A stretch of DNA of 64,000 nt from CAZMGG01 sp964565715 (GTDB lineage: Bacteria; Planctomycetota; UBA1135; UBA2386). The position numbers and the translations under genes are program-made. The DNA is taken from positions 62,001 to 126,000 of the forward strand of contig CAZMGG010000001.1 of NCBI GenBank assembly GCA_964565715.1, written 5' to 3'. Each line of letters starts with the position of its first letter. Within the stretch, counting starts at the first letter, position 1. Positions 1 through 8,712 of the stretch are shown piece after piece. The notes beneath the pieces were generated by a model, which saw only the letters and a program-made list of their open reading frames with translations, searched no databases and was not told the origin of the DNA.

Positions 1-138
1 GCCGGCGATCCTGCCGCTGGCGACCAGATCGTGCAGTGCCTCCTCGAAGCGCCGGATGCGCAGCATCTCCCGGTAGAGATGGATCGCCGCGGTCCGCGGT
101 GCGGGCGGGTGCGTGGTCTGGGGCTCTCGGTGGCTCAC
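1..138 (-). CDS. Pyruvate/2-oxoacid dehydrogenase E1 component alpha subunit (5' end only)
   Basis: Reading the minus strand from a GTG at 138 gives 46 codons that run off the left edge. The segment reads LYREMLRIRRFEEALHDL followed by VASGRIAG. This matches the first helix of thiamine-diphosphate-dependent E1 alpha subunits (pyruvate, acetoin or branched-chain 2-oxoacid dehydrogenase), where a Y-R-x-M-x-x-I-R-x-F-E-E pattern precedes the GQEA region. The first ~18 residues are proline-rich and not conserved. The cofactor-binding part lies outside the window, so the substrate cannot be stated. A 98-bp gap separates it from pstB, so it is probably a separate transcription unit. Confidence 0.72.
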   Translation of the reverse strand, partial: MSHREPQTTHPPAPRTAAIHLYREMLRIRRFEEALHDLVASGRIAG

Positions 139-236
139 GGGCGGCTGGGGATCCGGTCCCCATGATCGACCGCCGCGTTCCCCGCCCGGAATACGCCCAA
201 GGGAGGGGTGGCTCCCGGCGATGGGCCCGTTGCGGC

Positions 237-1136
237 CTAGCCGAAGCGGCCCGACACGTAGGCCTCGGTGTCCGGCACCTTCGGCGTGGTGAACAGCGTG
301 CTGGTCGGGCCCGCCTCCACCAGACGGCCCAGGTAGAGGAACGCCGTGTGGTCGCTGCACCGCGCCGCCTGGTGCATGTTGTGGGTCACGATCAGCACCG
401 TGTAGCGCCCGCTCAGCTCCCAGATCAGGTCCTCGATGCGGCCGGTGGCGATCGGGTCCAGCGCCGAGCAGGGCTCGTCCATCAGCAGCACCTCGGGCTC
501 GGCGGCGATCGCGCGGGCGATGCACAGGCGCTGCTGCTGGCCGCCGCTGAGGCGGAGCGCCGGGCTGCGCAGGCGGTCCTTCACCTCGTCCCACAGCGCC
601 GCGCCGCGCAGGCTGCGTTCGCACACCTCGTCGAGGGTGGCGCGGTCGCGGATGCCGTCGATGCGCAGCGGATAGACCACGTTCTCGTAGATGCTCATCG
701 GGAACGGGTTGGACTTCTGGAACACCATCCCCATGCGCTTGCGGAGCTCGATGACGTCGACCGATGGGTCGTAGATCGAACCGCCGTGCAGGCACATGTC
801 GCCCGCGATCCGCACGTGGTCCAGCAGGTCGTTGAGGCGGTTCACCGAGCGCAGCAGGGTCGACTTGCCGCAGCCGGACGGGCCGATCATGGCGGTGACC
901 TTGCCGCGGGCCACGGGCAGCGTGATCGAGTGCAGGGCCTGGCTCTCGCCGTACCAGAGGCTGAAGTGCTGGATGCGGAGCACGGCGTCCTCGGCGAGCA
1001 GCTCGTCGTGCATCACCGCCTGCACCGGGCGGCCCTCGGCGATGGCGGCGGCGACGCCCTTCGGACGGCCTTCGGAACGGGCGGCCTTCTCGGTCCGCGG
1101 CGACGGGATGGGTGATGGCATGGGCAGGGCGCTCAT
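237..1136 (-). CDS. pstB: Phosphate ABC transporter ATP-binding protein PstB
   Basis: This is the cytoplasmic ATPase that powers high-affinity phosphate import through PstC/PstA. Walker A (GPSGCGKS, about residues 85-92), the signature LSGGQQQR and Walker B (VLLMDEP) are all present, followed by the H-loop segment IVTHNM. The protein is 299 aa, while PstB is usually about 255-260 aa. The extra 41 residues are an Ala/Pro/Arg-rich N-terminal extension. The ATG at 1136 is chosen because AGGAAA lies 5 bases upstream. An internal ATG at 1013 would give the canonical length but has no ribosome-binding site. It is last in pstS-pstC-pstA-pstB, 14 bp after pstA. Confidence 0.96.
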   Translation of the reverse strand: MSALPMPSPIPSPRTEKAARSEGRPKGVAAAIAEGRPVQAVMHDELLAEDAVLRIQHFSLWYGESQALHSITLPVARGKVTAMIGPSGCGKSTLLRSVNRLNDLLDHVRIAGDMCLHGGSIYDPSVDVIELRKRMGMVFQKSNPFPMSIYENVVYPLRIDGIRDRATLDEVCERSLRGAALWDEVKDRLRSPALRLSGGQQQRLCIARAIAAEPEVLLMDEPCSALDPIATGRIEDLIWELSGRYTVLIVTHNMHQAARCSDHTAFLYLGRLVEAGPTSTLFTTPKVPDTEAYVSGRFG

Positions 1137-1141
1137 GGTGG

Positions 1142-1147
1142 TTTCCT
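1142..1147 (-). promoter_or_regulatory. Shine-Dalgarno of pstB
   Basis: AGGAAA on the minus strand lies 5 bases before the ATG at 1136. It supports the N-terminally extended PstB start over the ATG at 1013. Confidence 0.6.
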
Positions 1148-1150
1148 GAT

Positions 1151-2821
1151 CTAGAACTGGGCGCCGGCGAAGCGGGCGCGCAGGCGGGTGCGCAGGGCGA
1201 CGGCCACCGCGTTCAGGCAGAGCACGATGGCGATCAGCAGCAGGGTGGTGGTGTAGACCATGGGCTTGGCGGCCTCGCTGTTCTGGCTCTGGAAGCCCAG
1301 GTCGTAGATGTGGAAGCCGAGGTGCATGAAGCTGCGGGCCGGGTGCAGGTAGGGCGCGGTGCCGTCCAGCGGCAGCTCCGGGGCCAGCTTGACCGCGCCG
1401 ACCAGCATCAGCGGGGCGACCTCGCCGGCGCCGCGGGCCATGGCCAGGATGGCGCCGGTGGTCACGCCGGGCAGGGCCCGGGGCAGGACGATGCGGCGGA
1501 TGGTCTGCCACTTGCTCGCGCCGCAGGCGTAGCTGCCCTCGCGCATCGAACCCGGCACCGCCGCCAGGGCCTCCTCGGTGGCGACGATCACCACCGGCAG
1601 CGTGAGCAGGGCCAGCGTCAACGAGGCCCAGAGGAGTGCGCCCTTGCCGAAGGTCGGGTTGGGCAGGTTCTCGGGGTAGAACAGCGAGTCGATCGAGCCG
1701 CCGATCAGGTAGCAGAAGAAGCCCAGCCCGAACACGCCGAACACGATGCTCGGCACGCCGGCGAGGTTGTTGATGGCGATGCGGACCGCGGAGATCACCA
1801 CGCCGGCCTTGGCGTACTCACGGAGGTAGAGCGCCGCGAGCACGCCGAACGGGACCACGCACAGCGACATCAGCAGGGTCATCAGCACGGTGCCGACGAT
1901 CGCCGGCCAGACGCCGCCCTCGCTGTTGGACTCGCGGGGATCGGCGGTCAGGAACTCCCACCAGCGCGACAGGTAGACGCCGAGCCGTTCGATGGTGGAG
2001 AGCGCGTTGGCGGGGTAGGCCCGCACGATCTCGCCGACCGCGAGGACCAGCTCGCCGCCCTGGGCGGTGCGCAGGACCAGCTGATGGCCGCCGCTGCCGG
2101 CCTGCAGCTCGGCGATGCGGGCCTGGATGCGGGCGGCCGCGGCCTCGCCGGCGGCGGTGGTCGCGATCAGCGCGGTCTCGGCGGCGCGCTGCTGCGGGCT
2201 GTCGGCGCCGTGGTCGAGCACGGCGCGGCGGACGGCCAGCCGCGCCGCCTCGGTGCGGGCGGCGATCCGGCCGAGGTCGTGGCTGCGCAGGTGCTCGATG
2301 GCGGCGTGGGCGGCGCGGACCGTGGCGTGGTGCCGCTCGAACAGCTCCAGGATCTGCGGCGCCTGTTCGGCGAGCAGCCTGCCGTCGTGGCGCCAGGCGA
2401 TCGGCGTGCCATAGGCACGGCCCCAGGTCAGCCGTTCCACCACCAGCGCCCACAGGGGCTCCTGCTGGCGGATCACGTCCGGCGCCGCGACCCAGTGGAA
2501 GTGGGTGCCGGTCTGTTCGAAGTTGCCCGTGCGCAGCAGGGTGCGTGCCGTGGTTTCGCCGCGACCGTCGCGGGCCGGCGGCGTGAACGACTCGGTGCGG
2601 GTCGGTTCGCCGAGCAGGGTGCGGCCGTCGGCGGTGCGCACCTCCAGCAGCGGCAACGGCCAGAACGTGGCGGCGCCCTGGCCGATGACCAGCGACAGCA
2701 GGCCGAGGATGAGCAGCAGGCAGAGCGACAGGGCGCCGCCGCACATCCAGAGGATGCCCTCGCCGCGGGCGCGGCGGCTGCCGCCCGGCCGGGGCGGGCG
2801 CGGCGTCGCGGTGGCGCTCAC
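1151..2821 (-). CDS. pstA: Phosphate ABC transporter permease PstA (long form)
   Basis: This inner-membrane permease subunit of the Pst phosphate importer is 556 aa, against about 290-300 aa for E. coli PstA. After a short basic N-terminus comes one membrane helix (about residues 25-48). A ~230-residue extracytoplasmic domain rich in Ala/Arg helices follows, like the DUF3333-type extension of long PstA proteins. The classical permease block comes last, with the EAA-type loop (residues GASKWQTIRRIVLP) near the C-terminal third. The start is a GTG at 2821 that overlaps the pstC stop as GTGA. The gene is therefore probably translationally coupled to pstC. The long PstC/long PstA pairing is known from proteobacteria. 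Confidence 0.94.
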   Translation of the reverse strand: MSATATPRPPRPGGSRRARGEGILWMCGGALSLCLLLILGLLSLVIGQGAATFWPLPLLEVRTADGRTLLGEPTRTESFTPPARDGRGETTARTLLRTGNFEQTGTHFHWVAAPDVIRQQEPLWALVVERLTWGRAYGTPIAWRHDGRLLAEQAPQILELFERHHATVRAAHAAIEHLRSHDLGRIAARTEAARLAVRRAVLDHGADSPQQRAAETALIATTAAGEAAAARIQARIAELQAGSGGHQLVLRTAQGGELVLAVGEIVRAYPANALSTIERLGVYLSRWWEFLTADPRESNSEGGVWPAIVGTVLMTLLMSLCVVPFGVLAALYLREYAKAGVVISAVRIAINNLAGVPSIVFGVFGLGFFCYLIGGSIDSLFYPENLPNPTFGKGALLWASLTLALLTLPVVIVATEEALAAVPGSMREGSYACGASKWQTIRRIVLPRALPGVTTGAILAMARGAGEVAPLMLVGAVKLAPELPLDGTAPYLHPARSFMHLGFHIYDLGFQSQNSEAAKPMVYTTTLLLIAIVLCLNAVAVALRTRLRARFAGAQF

Positions 2822-5232
2822 AGCTGCATCGCCCTCCGGCGGAACCGCAGACGCACCAGTTCGGCGATGCTGTTGACGGCGAACGTCAGCGCGAACAGCA
2901 CCAGGGCGGCCAGGTAGAGCATGCGGTAGTGGGTGCTGCCGGGCACCGCCTCGGGCAGTTCGACGGCGATGTTGGCGGAAAGGGTGCGGAAGCCGTTGAA
3001 CGGATTGAGGTCGAGGACCGGCGTGTTGCCGGCCGCCATCAGCACGATCATGGTCTCGCCGACGGCGCGGCCCATGCCGACCATCACGGCGCTGAACACG
3101 CCGGACAGGGCCGTCGGCAGGACGATGCGGGCGGCGGTCTGCCACGGCGTGGCGCCCGCACCCAGCGAGGCCGCGCGGAGGTGCTCGGGCACCGCCTGCA
3201 GCGCGTCCTCGGCGATGGTGTAGATGATCGGGATCACCGCGAAGCCCATGGCGATGCCGACGATCACCGCGTTGCGCTGCACGTAGGTGCCGAACAGGCC
3301 GGAGCGGGCGTCCCAGCCGAGCCCGGCCAGCAGCGCCGCCGTCAGCAGGGACAGCGCCACGGTGGCGGCGAGGCCACCGCCGAGCCGGATCAGTCCGCCC
3401 CACCGCCGGCCGGCGGCCAAGGGCAGGCGGGTGACGACGAGGCTCACCAGCAGGGCCACCGCGGGCAGGGTCAGCAGCAGGATGCCGCCCAGCGCCGTGT
3501 CCGGGGCCGGCGCCGGATCCGCCAGCCAGGCGAGGAAATCGCCGCCGAACAGCAGCGCTTCGCCGGCGGCGCCGAGCGCCCAGGCCGCCAGCAGGCCCGG
3601 CAGGACGGTGAGCGTGGTCAGCAGCAGGCGCCGCCGTTCCAGCGCGAGGCGCCGGCCCTGCTGCGCGCCCTGGGTCAACTCGGCGGCCAGCAGCCAGCAC
3701 AGCGGCAGCGTGAAGGCCGCCGCCAGCAGCCCCGGCACGTGCGGCGCCAGGAACGGCGCGATCACCAGCGCCGCGAGGAAGCCGAGCACCACGCTCGGCA
3801 GGCTCGCCATCAGCTCGATGGTCGGCTTGATGCGGGCGCGGGTGCGCGGGTGCAGGAACTCGCTGGTGTAGAGCGCCGCCAGCAGGGCCAGGGGCACCGC
3901 CAGCAGCAGGCAGTAGAGGGTCGCCTTGATCGTGCCGAACAGCAGCGGCCAGAGGCCGAACTTCGGCTCGAAGTCGTCGGTGCCGCCGGTGGACTGCCAG
4001 GTGTGGTCGGGCTCCGGATAGCCCTCGTACCAGACCGGCCGGAACACGCCCGCCAGGGTGACCTCGGGATGGCCCGTCGCCATCTTGCACCACTGTCCGC
4101 CGGCGCCGGTGATCGCCAGGAGGCCATCCTCCTTGGGGGCCATGGCGATCGCCTGCAGCGGCCCGGCGGCCGGCGCCGCGGCCATCTCGCGGCCGCTGGT
4201 GCCGTGCAGCAGACGCACGCTGCCGTCCTGGTGGCCGCAGGCGAACAGGCGCGAGCGCTGCGATGGCGCCAGCGTCGTCACCGGCGAGCCCGTGGCGGGG
4301 AAGTCGCGCGCCCGTTCGAGCCGCACGCCATCGCTGGTGGTGGCCGCGTCGGGCCGGATGCGGAACCAGAGCGAGACGGCGCCGGTGTCGGTGCCCACCA
4401 GCAGCGAGTTGCCGCCGATCAGCGTCGTCACGGCGGTGACCCGGCCGCCGCCGGCGAGCAGCTGGACCTTCTCGGCGAGCTGCGGCGCGGTGGGGTCGCG
4501 GCAGTCGATCCGCAGCAGCCGGCCGTCCTGCCACAGCAGGCAGACGTTGTCGCCGGCACCCAGCAGCAGCAGGTGGTCCGGGTCGGTGCTGACGCCGAGC
4601 GGGCCGAGCGGCAGGTCGCCGCCGGTCTGGGTCAGCCGTTCCTCGCCGGTCAGCAGGTTGGTGCGGCGGGTCACCTGGGCCACGCGCAGGACGTGGTCGG
4701 CGGTGATCGCCGCCAGCACCTCGCCCTGACCGGCCTCGGCCCGGTCCAGCCGCACGATCGGCGCGCTGGCCAGGGCGACCGTGCCGCCGGCCTCGAGCCG
4801 GGCGCCGTCCTCGTGCCAGTGCAGGCGGTACTCGTGCACCTCGCCGGCGGCAGTGCCGACCAGGATCAGGCCCGGACGCGTCGCGATGGTGCCCGCCGGC
4901 AGGGCGGCGGGCGCCGTGAGCGCGCTGCCGTCGGCGATCCGGGTGACCCTGCTGCTGCCGTCGGCGAGGAGCCGCCAGGTCATCCGCCCATCGGGATCCA
5001 CGGCGGCGTGGACCGGCGGCGGGCCGGCGGCGTCATTGGGCGGGCCGGGCCGGAGCTCCGCGCCGCCGAACAATGGCAGCACGACCGCCACCAGATACAC
5101 CATGACCAGCGCCACCGCGCCGATCGTGCCGATGCCGCCGAACGTGATCGCCACCCGCGCCACGCGGTCGCCCCAGACCACGGCGCGGGTCGTGCGCCGG
5201 GTCCGGGCGGGGCTGTCTGGGGCGGCGGCCAT
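2818..5232 (-). CDS. pstC: Phosphate ABC transporter permease PstC (long form with large inserted domain)
   Basis: This is the second permease subunit of the Pst importer, 804 aa against about 320 aa for E. coli PstC. One membrane helix (about residues 27-56) is followed by a ~340-residue segment. That segment contains repeated blade-like stretches such as ILVGTAAGEVHEYRL, SLLVGTDTGAVSLWF and LFACGHQDGSVRLLHG, which look like WD40-type beta-propeller blades. The rest is the multi-helix permease core, with an EAA-type loop (GAGATPWQTAARIVLP) and a final helix. The inserted domain corresponds to the extension of long PstC proteins. The gene starts at an ATG 6 bp after pstS and ends overlapping pstA by 4 bp. 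Confidence 0.94.
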   Translation of the reverse strand: MAAAPDSPARTRRTTRAVVWGDRVARVAITFGGIGTIGAVALVMVYLVAVVLPLFGGAELRPGPPNDAAGPPPVHAAVDPDGRMTWRLLADGSSRVTRIADGSALTAPAALPAGTIATRPGLILVGTAAGEVHEYRLHWHEDGARLEAGGTVALASAPIVRLDRAEAGQGEVLAAITADHVLRVAQVTRRTNLLTGEERLTQTGGDLPLGPLGVSTDPDHLLLLGAGDNVCLLWQDGRLLRIDCRDPTAPQLAEKVQLLAGGGRVTAVTTLIGGNSLLVGTDTGAVSLWFRIRPDAATTSDGVRLERARDFPATGSPVTTLAPSQRSRLFACGHQDGSVRLLHGTSGREMAAAPAAGPLQAIAMAPKEDGLLAITGAGGQWCKMATGHPEVTLAGVFRPVWYEGYPEPDHTWQSTGGTDDFEPKFGLWPLLFGTIKATLYCLLLAVPLALLAALYTSEFLHPRTRARIKPTIELMASLPSVVLGFLAALVIAPFLAPHVPGLLAAAFTLPLCWLLAAELTQGAQQGRRLALERRRLLLTTLTVLPGLLAAWALGAAGEALLFGGDFLAWLADPAPAPDTALGGILLLTLPAVALLVSLVVTRLPLAAGRRWGGLIRLGGGLAATVALSLLTAALLAGLGWDARSGLFGTYVQRNAVIVGIAMGFAVIPIIYTIAEDALQAVPEHLRAASLGAGATPWQTAARIVLPTALSGVFSAVMVGMGRAVGETMIVLMAAGNTPVLDLNPFNGFRTLSANIAVELPEAVPGSTHYRMLYLAALVLFALTFAVNSIAELVRLRFRRRAMQL

Positions 5233-5238
5233 GGCGGG

Positions 5239-6264
5239 CTAGCGCTCCGCGCCGAGGCCGACCTTCTGCAGCTCGGCCTTGGCCAGCCGTCCGGTCAGCG
5301 GGTAGTAGCCGTCCTTGACCACGTCGAGCTGGCCCTGGCGGCTCAGCATGTAGCGGAGGAACTCGGCCCGCAGCGGGTCGAGCTGGGTGCCCGGCTTGTG
5401 GTTGACGTAGACGAGCAGGAAGCGCGCCAGCGGGTAGTCGCCGGTGTAGGCGTTCTCCGGGATGGCCGCCACCGGCTTGCCGTTCTGGTCGGGCGCCAGC
5501 GCCACCGCGCGCACGTCGGCAGTCTTGTAGCCGATGCCGGAGTAGCCGATGCCGTAGCGGTCGGTGGCCACGCCCTGCACCACCGACGAGCTGCCGGGCT
5601 GTTCCTTGACGCTGTCCTTGTAGTCGCCCTTGAACAGCGCGTGCTCCTTGAAGTAACCGTAGGTCCCCGACGCCGAGTTGCGGCCATACAGGCTGATCGG
5701 CTTGTCGGCCCACTCGCCGGTGAGGCCCAGGTCGCCCCAGGTCACGATGTCCTTCGGCAGCCCGCCCTTGCGGGTCTTGCTGAAGATGGCGTCCACCTGC
5801 TGCATGGTCAGCGACTGCAGCGGGTTGTCCTTGTGCACGTAGACCGCCAGCATGTCGATGCTGGTGGCGATGCCGACCGGCTTGTAGCCGAAGGCCTTCG
5901 CGAACTCGTCGATCTCCTTGTCCTTCATCGGCCGGCTCATCGGGCCGAACTGGGCGGTGCCGGCGATCAGCGCCGCCGGGGCCGTCGCCGAGCCCTTGCC
6001 CTCGATCTCGACGGCGACGTGCGGGTAGTGCTTGCGGAAGCCCTCGGCCCACAACGCCATCTCGTTGTTCATGGTGTCGGAGCCGATGCTCTTGATGTTG
6101 CCGGCGATGCCGGTCACCGGCTGGTAGACCGGCAGGGCCGTGTCGACCCTGACGGCGGCGTCCTGGGGCGCCGCGGCGACGGCCTTCGCCGGCGCGTCCT
6201 GGGCCGAGAGGGGGAGCGAGAGGGCGCCGATCAGCAGCGCCGGGAGGCAGAATCGTTGGGTCAT
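5239..6264 (-). CDS. pstS: Phosphate-binding protein PstS
   Basis: This periplasmic phosphate-binding subunit feeds the PstCAB importer. The 341-aa protein begins with a Sec signal peptide ending LPLSAQ; cleavage between A and Q is likely. The mature part shows the phosphate-site motifs of the family: GSDTMNN near the N-terminus, GSATAPAALIAGTAQ, and the later segment NSASGTYGYF. The ATG at 6264 is chosen because it places a normal signal peptide at the N-terminus; an upstream in-frame ATG at 6306 would add 14 hydrophilic residues. It is the first gene of the pst operon and divergent from phoU, with a Pho-box-like repeat about 56 bp before its start. Confidence 0.95.
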   Translation of the reverse strand: MTQRFCLPALLIGALSLPLSAQDAPAKAVAAAPQDAAVRVDTALPVYQPVTGIAGNIKSIGSDTMNNEMALWAEGFRKHYPHVAVEIEGKGSATAPAALIAGTAQFGPMSRPMKDKEIDEFAKAFGYKPVGIATSIDMLAVYVHKDNPLQSLTMQQVDAIFSKTRKGGLPKDIVTWGDLGLTGEWADKPISLYGRNSASGTYGYFKEHALFKGDYKDSVKEQPGSSSVVQGVATDRYGIGYSGIGYKTADVRAVALAPDQNGKPVAAIPENAYTGDYPLARFLLVYVNHKPGTQLDPLRAEFLRYMLSRQGQLDVVKDGYYPLTGRLAKAELQKVGLGAER

Positions 6265-6304
6265 GGTGTCGTCCTCGGGCGGTCGGTCGCCGCCACGGCC
6301 GGCC

Positions 6305-6337
6305 ACCCTAGGACCGCCGATGAAGCCGCGATGAAGC
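6305..6337 (-). promoter_or_regulatory. Candidate Pho box and -10 element upstream of pstS
   Basis: On the minus strand the heptamer GCTTCAT occurs twice, separated by exactly 4 bases (6320-6337). This is the 7+4+7 architecture of the PhoB box, and both copies end in the conserved TCAT. A TAGGGT hexamer (6305-6310) follows after a 9-base spacer, which is where the -10 of a PhoB-dependent promoter would sit. The layout is read directly from the sequence; control by a PhoB-type regulator is inferred. Confidence 0.55.
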
Positions 6338-6455
6338 CAGCGTGAGAGTCGGGCCCGGCCTGCACGCCGTGCTCATCCGCTCCCGACCGCATCCTGTCGC
6401 GGCCTTCGCCGTGTCTTCACATGACCCGGCACGATGCCACGCACCGAAGACCGGC

Positions 6456-6473
6456 ATGAAGCAGCCATGAAGC
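6456..6473 (+). promoter_or_regulatory. Second Pho-box-like direct repeat overlapping the phoU start
   Basis: ATGAAGC-N4-ATGAAGC is the exact reverse-complement form of the repeat upstream of pstS, with the same 4-base spacer. The second heptamer contains the ATG at 6467 chosen as the phoU start. The position over a start codon is odd. It may be an operator that represses phoU, or a chance result of the coding sequence. Confidence 0.35.
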
Positions 6474-7150
6474 ACCTGCATCGCGACCTCGAGCTCCTGC
6501 GCGGGCTCCTGCACGACCTGGGCGACCGCGTGGAGACAGCCATCGACGACGCCCTGCGCGCCCTGTTCGAACGGGACGAGGCGGCCGCCCGGCGCGTCCT
6601 GCAGCGCGAGGCGGAGATCGACGCGCTCGAGGTGCACGTCGAGGAGGAGTGCCTGAAGGTCCTGGCGCTGCACCAGCCGGTGGCCGGCGACCTGCGCTTC
6701 GTCGTGACGGTGCTCAAGGCCGACAACGACCTGGAGCGGATGGGCGACGCCGCCGAGAGCATCGCCTCGCGCTCGCTGCAACTGCAGGAACAAGGCGACG
6801 CGGTGGTGCCGCAGGAGCTGCGGCGCATGGCCGACGACGCGGTGGGGATGGTGCAGAAGGCGCTCCGCTGCATGCTGCTCGGCGATGCGGCCCTCGCCCA
6901 GCAGGTGCTGGCGGACGATGCGGCGGTCGATGCCGGCCAGCGCAAGCTGTTCGAGCTGTTGCAGGCCGAGATGGCCGCCGATCGGCAACGCATCCCCGGC
7001 GCCGTGCTGCTGCTGTCGGTGACGCGGCAGGTGGAGCGCCTGGCCGACCTCGCCACCAACATCGCCGAGGACGTGATCTTCCTGCGGGATGGCGAGATCG
7101 TCCGCCACAAGCGGCGGGAGCTGCGGCTGCTGCGCGGCGCCGAGGGCTAG
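6467..7150 (+). CDS. phoU: Phosphate signalling protein PhoU
   Basis: This cytoplasmic helical-bundle protein links Pst transporter activity to PhoR/PhoB-type signalling. The 227-aa product has the two tandem three-helix PhoU repeats, each with the family's conserved acidic metal-binding pattern, DNDLERMGDAAESIA in the first and RQVERLADLATNIAED in the second. The start is taken at MKHLHRDLELLR (ATG 6467); an in-frame ATG at 6434 would add 11 residues. It is divergent from pstS across a 202-bp regulatory region, whereas E. coli has phoU as the last gene of the pst operon. Its stop overlaps the stop of the convergent Na/phosphate symporter (CTAG, 7147-7150). Confidence 0.93.
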   Translation: MKHLHRDLELLRGLLHDLGDRVETAIDDALRALFERDEAAARRVLQREAEIDALEVHVEEECLKVLALHQPVAGDLRFVVTVLKADNDLERMGDAAESIASRSLQLQEQGDAVVPQELRRMADDAVGMVQKALRCMLLGDAALAQQVLADDAAVDAGQRKLFELLQAEMAADRQRIPGAVLLLSVTRQVERLADLATNIAEDVIFLRDGEIVRHKRRELRLLRGAEG

Positions 7151-8712
7151 CCGGCCGCCGGCGTCGCCTGCAGGTGGTGGTTGCACCGCCACAGGTGGTA
7201 GCCGAGCCGGTCCAGCCAGAGCAGCGCCTCGATCCGGCCCAGGGCCGCGTCCGCCGTGAGCCGGTGATCGGCGGCCTGTTCCAGATTGCTGCGGCGCTGC
7301 TCGCGCCGCGTGTCGGCGAGCCAGCGCGACAGCGCCGCGTCGGCCGCCGCATCGGGTTCCGCGTCCCTGGCCGCCACCGCCGCGAACGCCGCGCCGAGCC
7401 GGACGCGGGCCTCCCGCACCGCCTCTGCGTCCGGCAGGCCCGCCGCCGGCACCTCGCGCAGGGCCCGCAGCAGCCGTTCCAGGTGGTCATCGGCGTGGAA
7501 CAGCGCCACCGCGCGCTCGCGTTCCGCCGCGGTCTGCGCCGCCTCGCCGAGCCGGTCGACGAAGGCGCGCACCTGCCGGATGCCGTCGTGGGCCTCCTCC
7601 AACAGGGCCTCGGCCCGGCCCGGCAGCCGGCCGGTGGTCAGCACGCCCTGGCCGATGCCGGCGAGATCGGCGCGCACCTCGCGCAGGGCGCGGCGGGCCA
7701 CCTCCAGCGCCACCGGCCCGACGCCGGCCACCGCCCTGCCGAGGTAGCGCGTCGGGCGCGGCCCCCGCTCGGGCACGAGGCGGGCGATCAGCGCGGCGAA
7801 CGGCCGGAGCGCCGGCAGCAGCAGCAGCACGCCGAGCAGGTTGAACGCGGTGTGGAAGCCCGCCAGCGCCACCGCCGCGTCCTCGGCGCCGGCGCCGAAC
7901 GCCGCCCGCACCGCCACCAGCAGCCAGGGCATGACCAGCACCGCCACCAGCCCGGTCAGCGCGTTGAACAGGACGTGCGCCAGGGCGGTGCGGCGGGCCG
8001 CGGCCGGCGCGCCGATGCTGGCCAACGCCGCGGTGACCGTGGTGCCGATGTTCTGGCCGATCGCCAGGGCGGCGGCCTGCTCCAGGGTCACGGCCTGGGC
8101 CTGCACCGCCGCCAGCGTGGTGGCCATGGCTGCGCTGGACGACTGCACCACCACCGTCATGCCGGCGCCGACCAGCACCAGCAGCGCCCGGCCGCCGAGT
8201 CCCGGACCGGCCAGGGCGCCCAGATCGATCCGTTCGGCGGCGCCGGCCATCCCCTGCTGCAGCAGGTCGATGCCGAGGAACAGCAACCCGAAGCCGCACA
8301 GGGCGGTGCCGGCCTGGGCCAGCCGCCGCCGCGTCAGCAGCCGCAGCACCACCCCGACCAGCACGATCGGCGCCGCCACCGAACCGAGCGCGACCTTGAA
8401 GCCGAGGATCGACACGATCCAGCCGGTGCTGGTGGTGCCGAGATTGGCGCCGAAGACGACGCCGAGGCTCTGCTGGAAGGTGAGCAGGCCGGCGCTGACG
8501 AAGCCGATCGTCGTGACCGTGGTGGCGGTGGACGACTGCACCAGCGCGGTGACCACCGCCCCGGACAGCAGGCCGCTCAGCGGCCCGCCGACGAAGCGCA
8601 TCAGGATGCCGCGCAGGGCGTCGCCGGCCAGCGCCTTCAGGCCTTCGGTGAGCAGCACCATGCCCAGGAGGAACAGGCCGAGGCCGGCGAGCAGGCTCTG
8701 CAGGTCGTTCAT
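7147..8712 (-). CDS. Na+/phosphate cotransporter family protein (NptA/YjbB-like)
   Basis: This inner-membrane transporter belongs to the type II Na/Pi family and may act in phosphate uptake or efflux. The 521-aa protein carries the two inverted Na/Pi repeats with the hallmark QSS motifs, QSSTATTVTT in the first half and QSSSAAMATT in the second. Each is followed by a GANLGTT or GQNIGTT segment. About eight or more hydrophobic helices precede a C-terminal PhoU-like helical domain of about 180 residues. It is convergent with phoU (overlapping stop codons), and its ATG overlaps the stop of the preceding MgtE-N-like frame by 4 bp. A role in low-affinity phosphate transport is inferred from context. 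Confidence 0.93.
   Translation of the reverse strand: MNDLQSLLAGLGLFLLGMVLLTEGLKALAGDALRGILMRFVGGPLSGLLSGAVVTALVQSSTATTVTTIGFVSAGLLTFQQSLGVVFGANLGTTSTGWIVSILGFKVALGSVAAPIVLVGVVLRLLTRRRLAQAGTALCGFGLLFLGIDLLQQGMAGAAERIDLGALAGPGLGGRALLVLVGAGMTVVVQSSSAAMATTLAAVQAQAVTLEQAAALAIGQNIGTTVTAALASIGAPAAARRTALAHVLFNALTGLVAVLVMPWLLVAVRAAFGAGAEDAAVALAGFHTAFNLLGVLLLLPALRPFAALIARLVPERGPRPTRYLGRAVAGVGPVALEVARRALREVRADLAGIGQGVLTTGRLPGRAEALLEEAHDGIRQVRAFVDRLGEAAQTAAERERAVALFHADDHLERLLRALREVPAAGLPDAEAVREARVRLGAAFAAVAARDAEPDAAADAALSRWLADTRREQRRSNLEQAADHRLTADAALGRIEALLWLDRLGYHLWRCNHHLQATPAAG

Noticed and set aside
2929..6345. 1138-codon open frame antisense to pstC and pstS
   Set aside because: It has the same GC-driven shadow character, and the opposite strand carries clear Pst motifs.
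6456..6470. Four-codon leader peptide (ATG-AAG-CAG-CCA-TGA) ahead of phoU
   Set aside because: It is too short to support by itself and arises from the direct repeat. It is mentioned only within the Pho-box finding.
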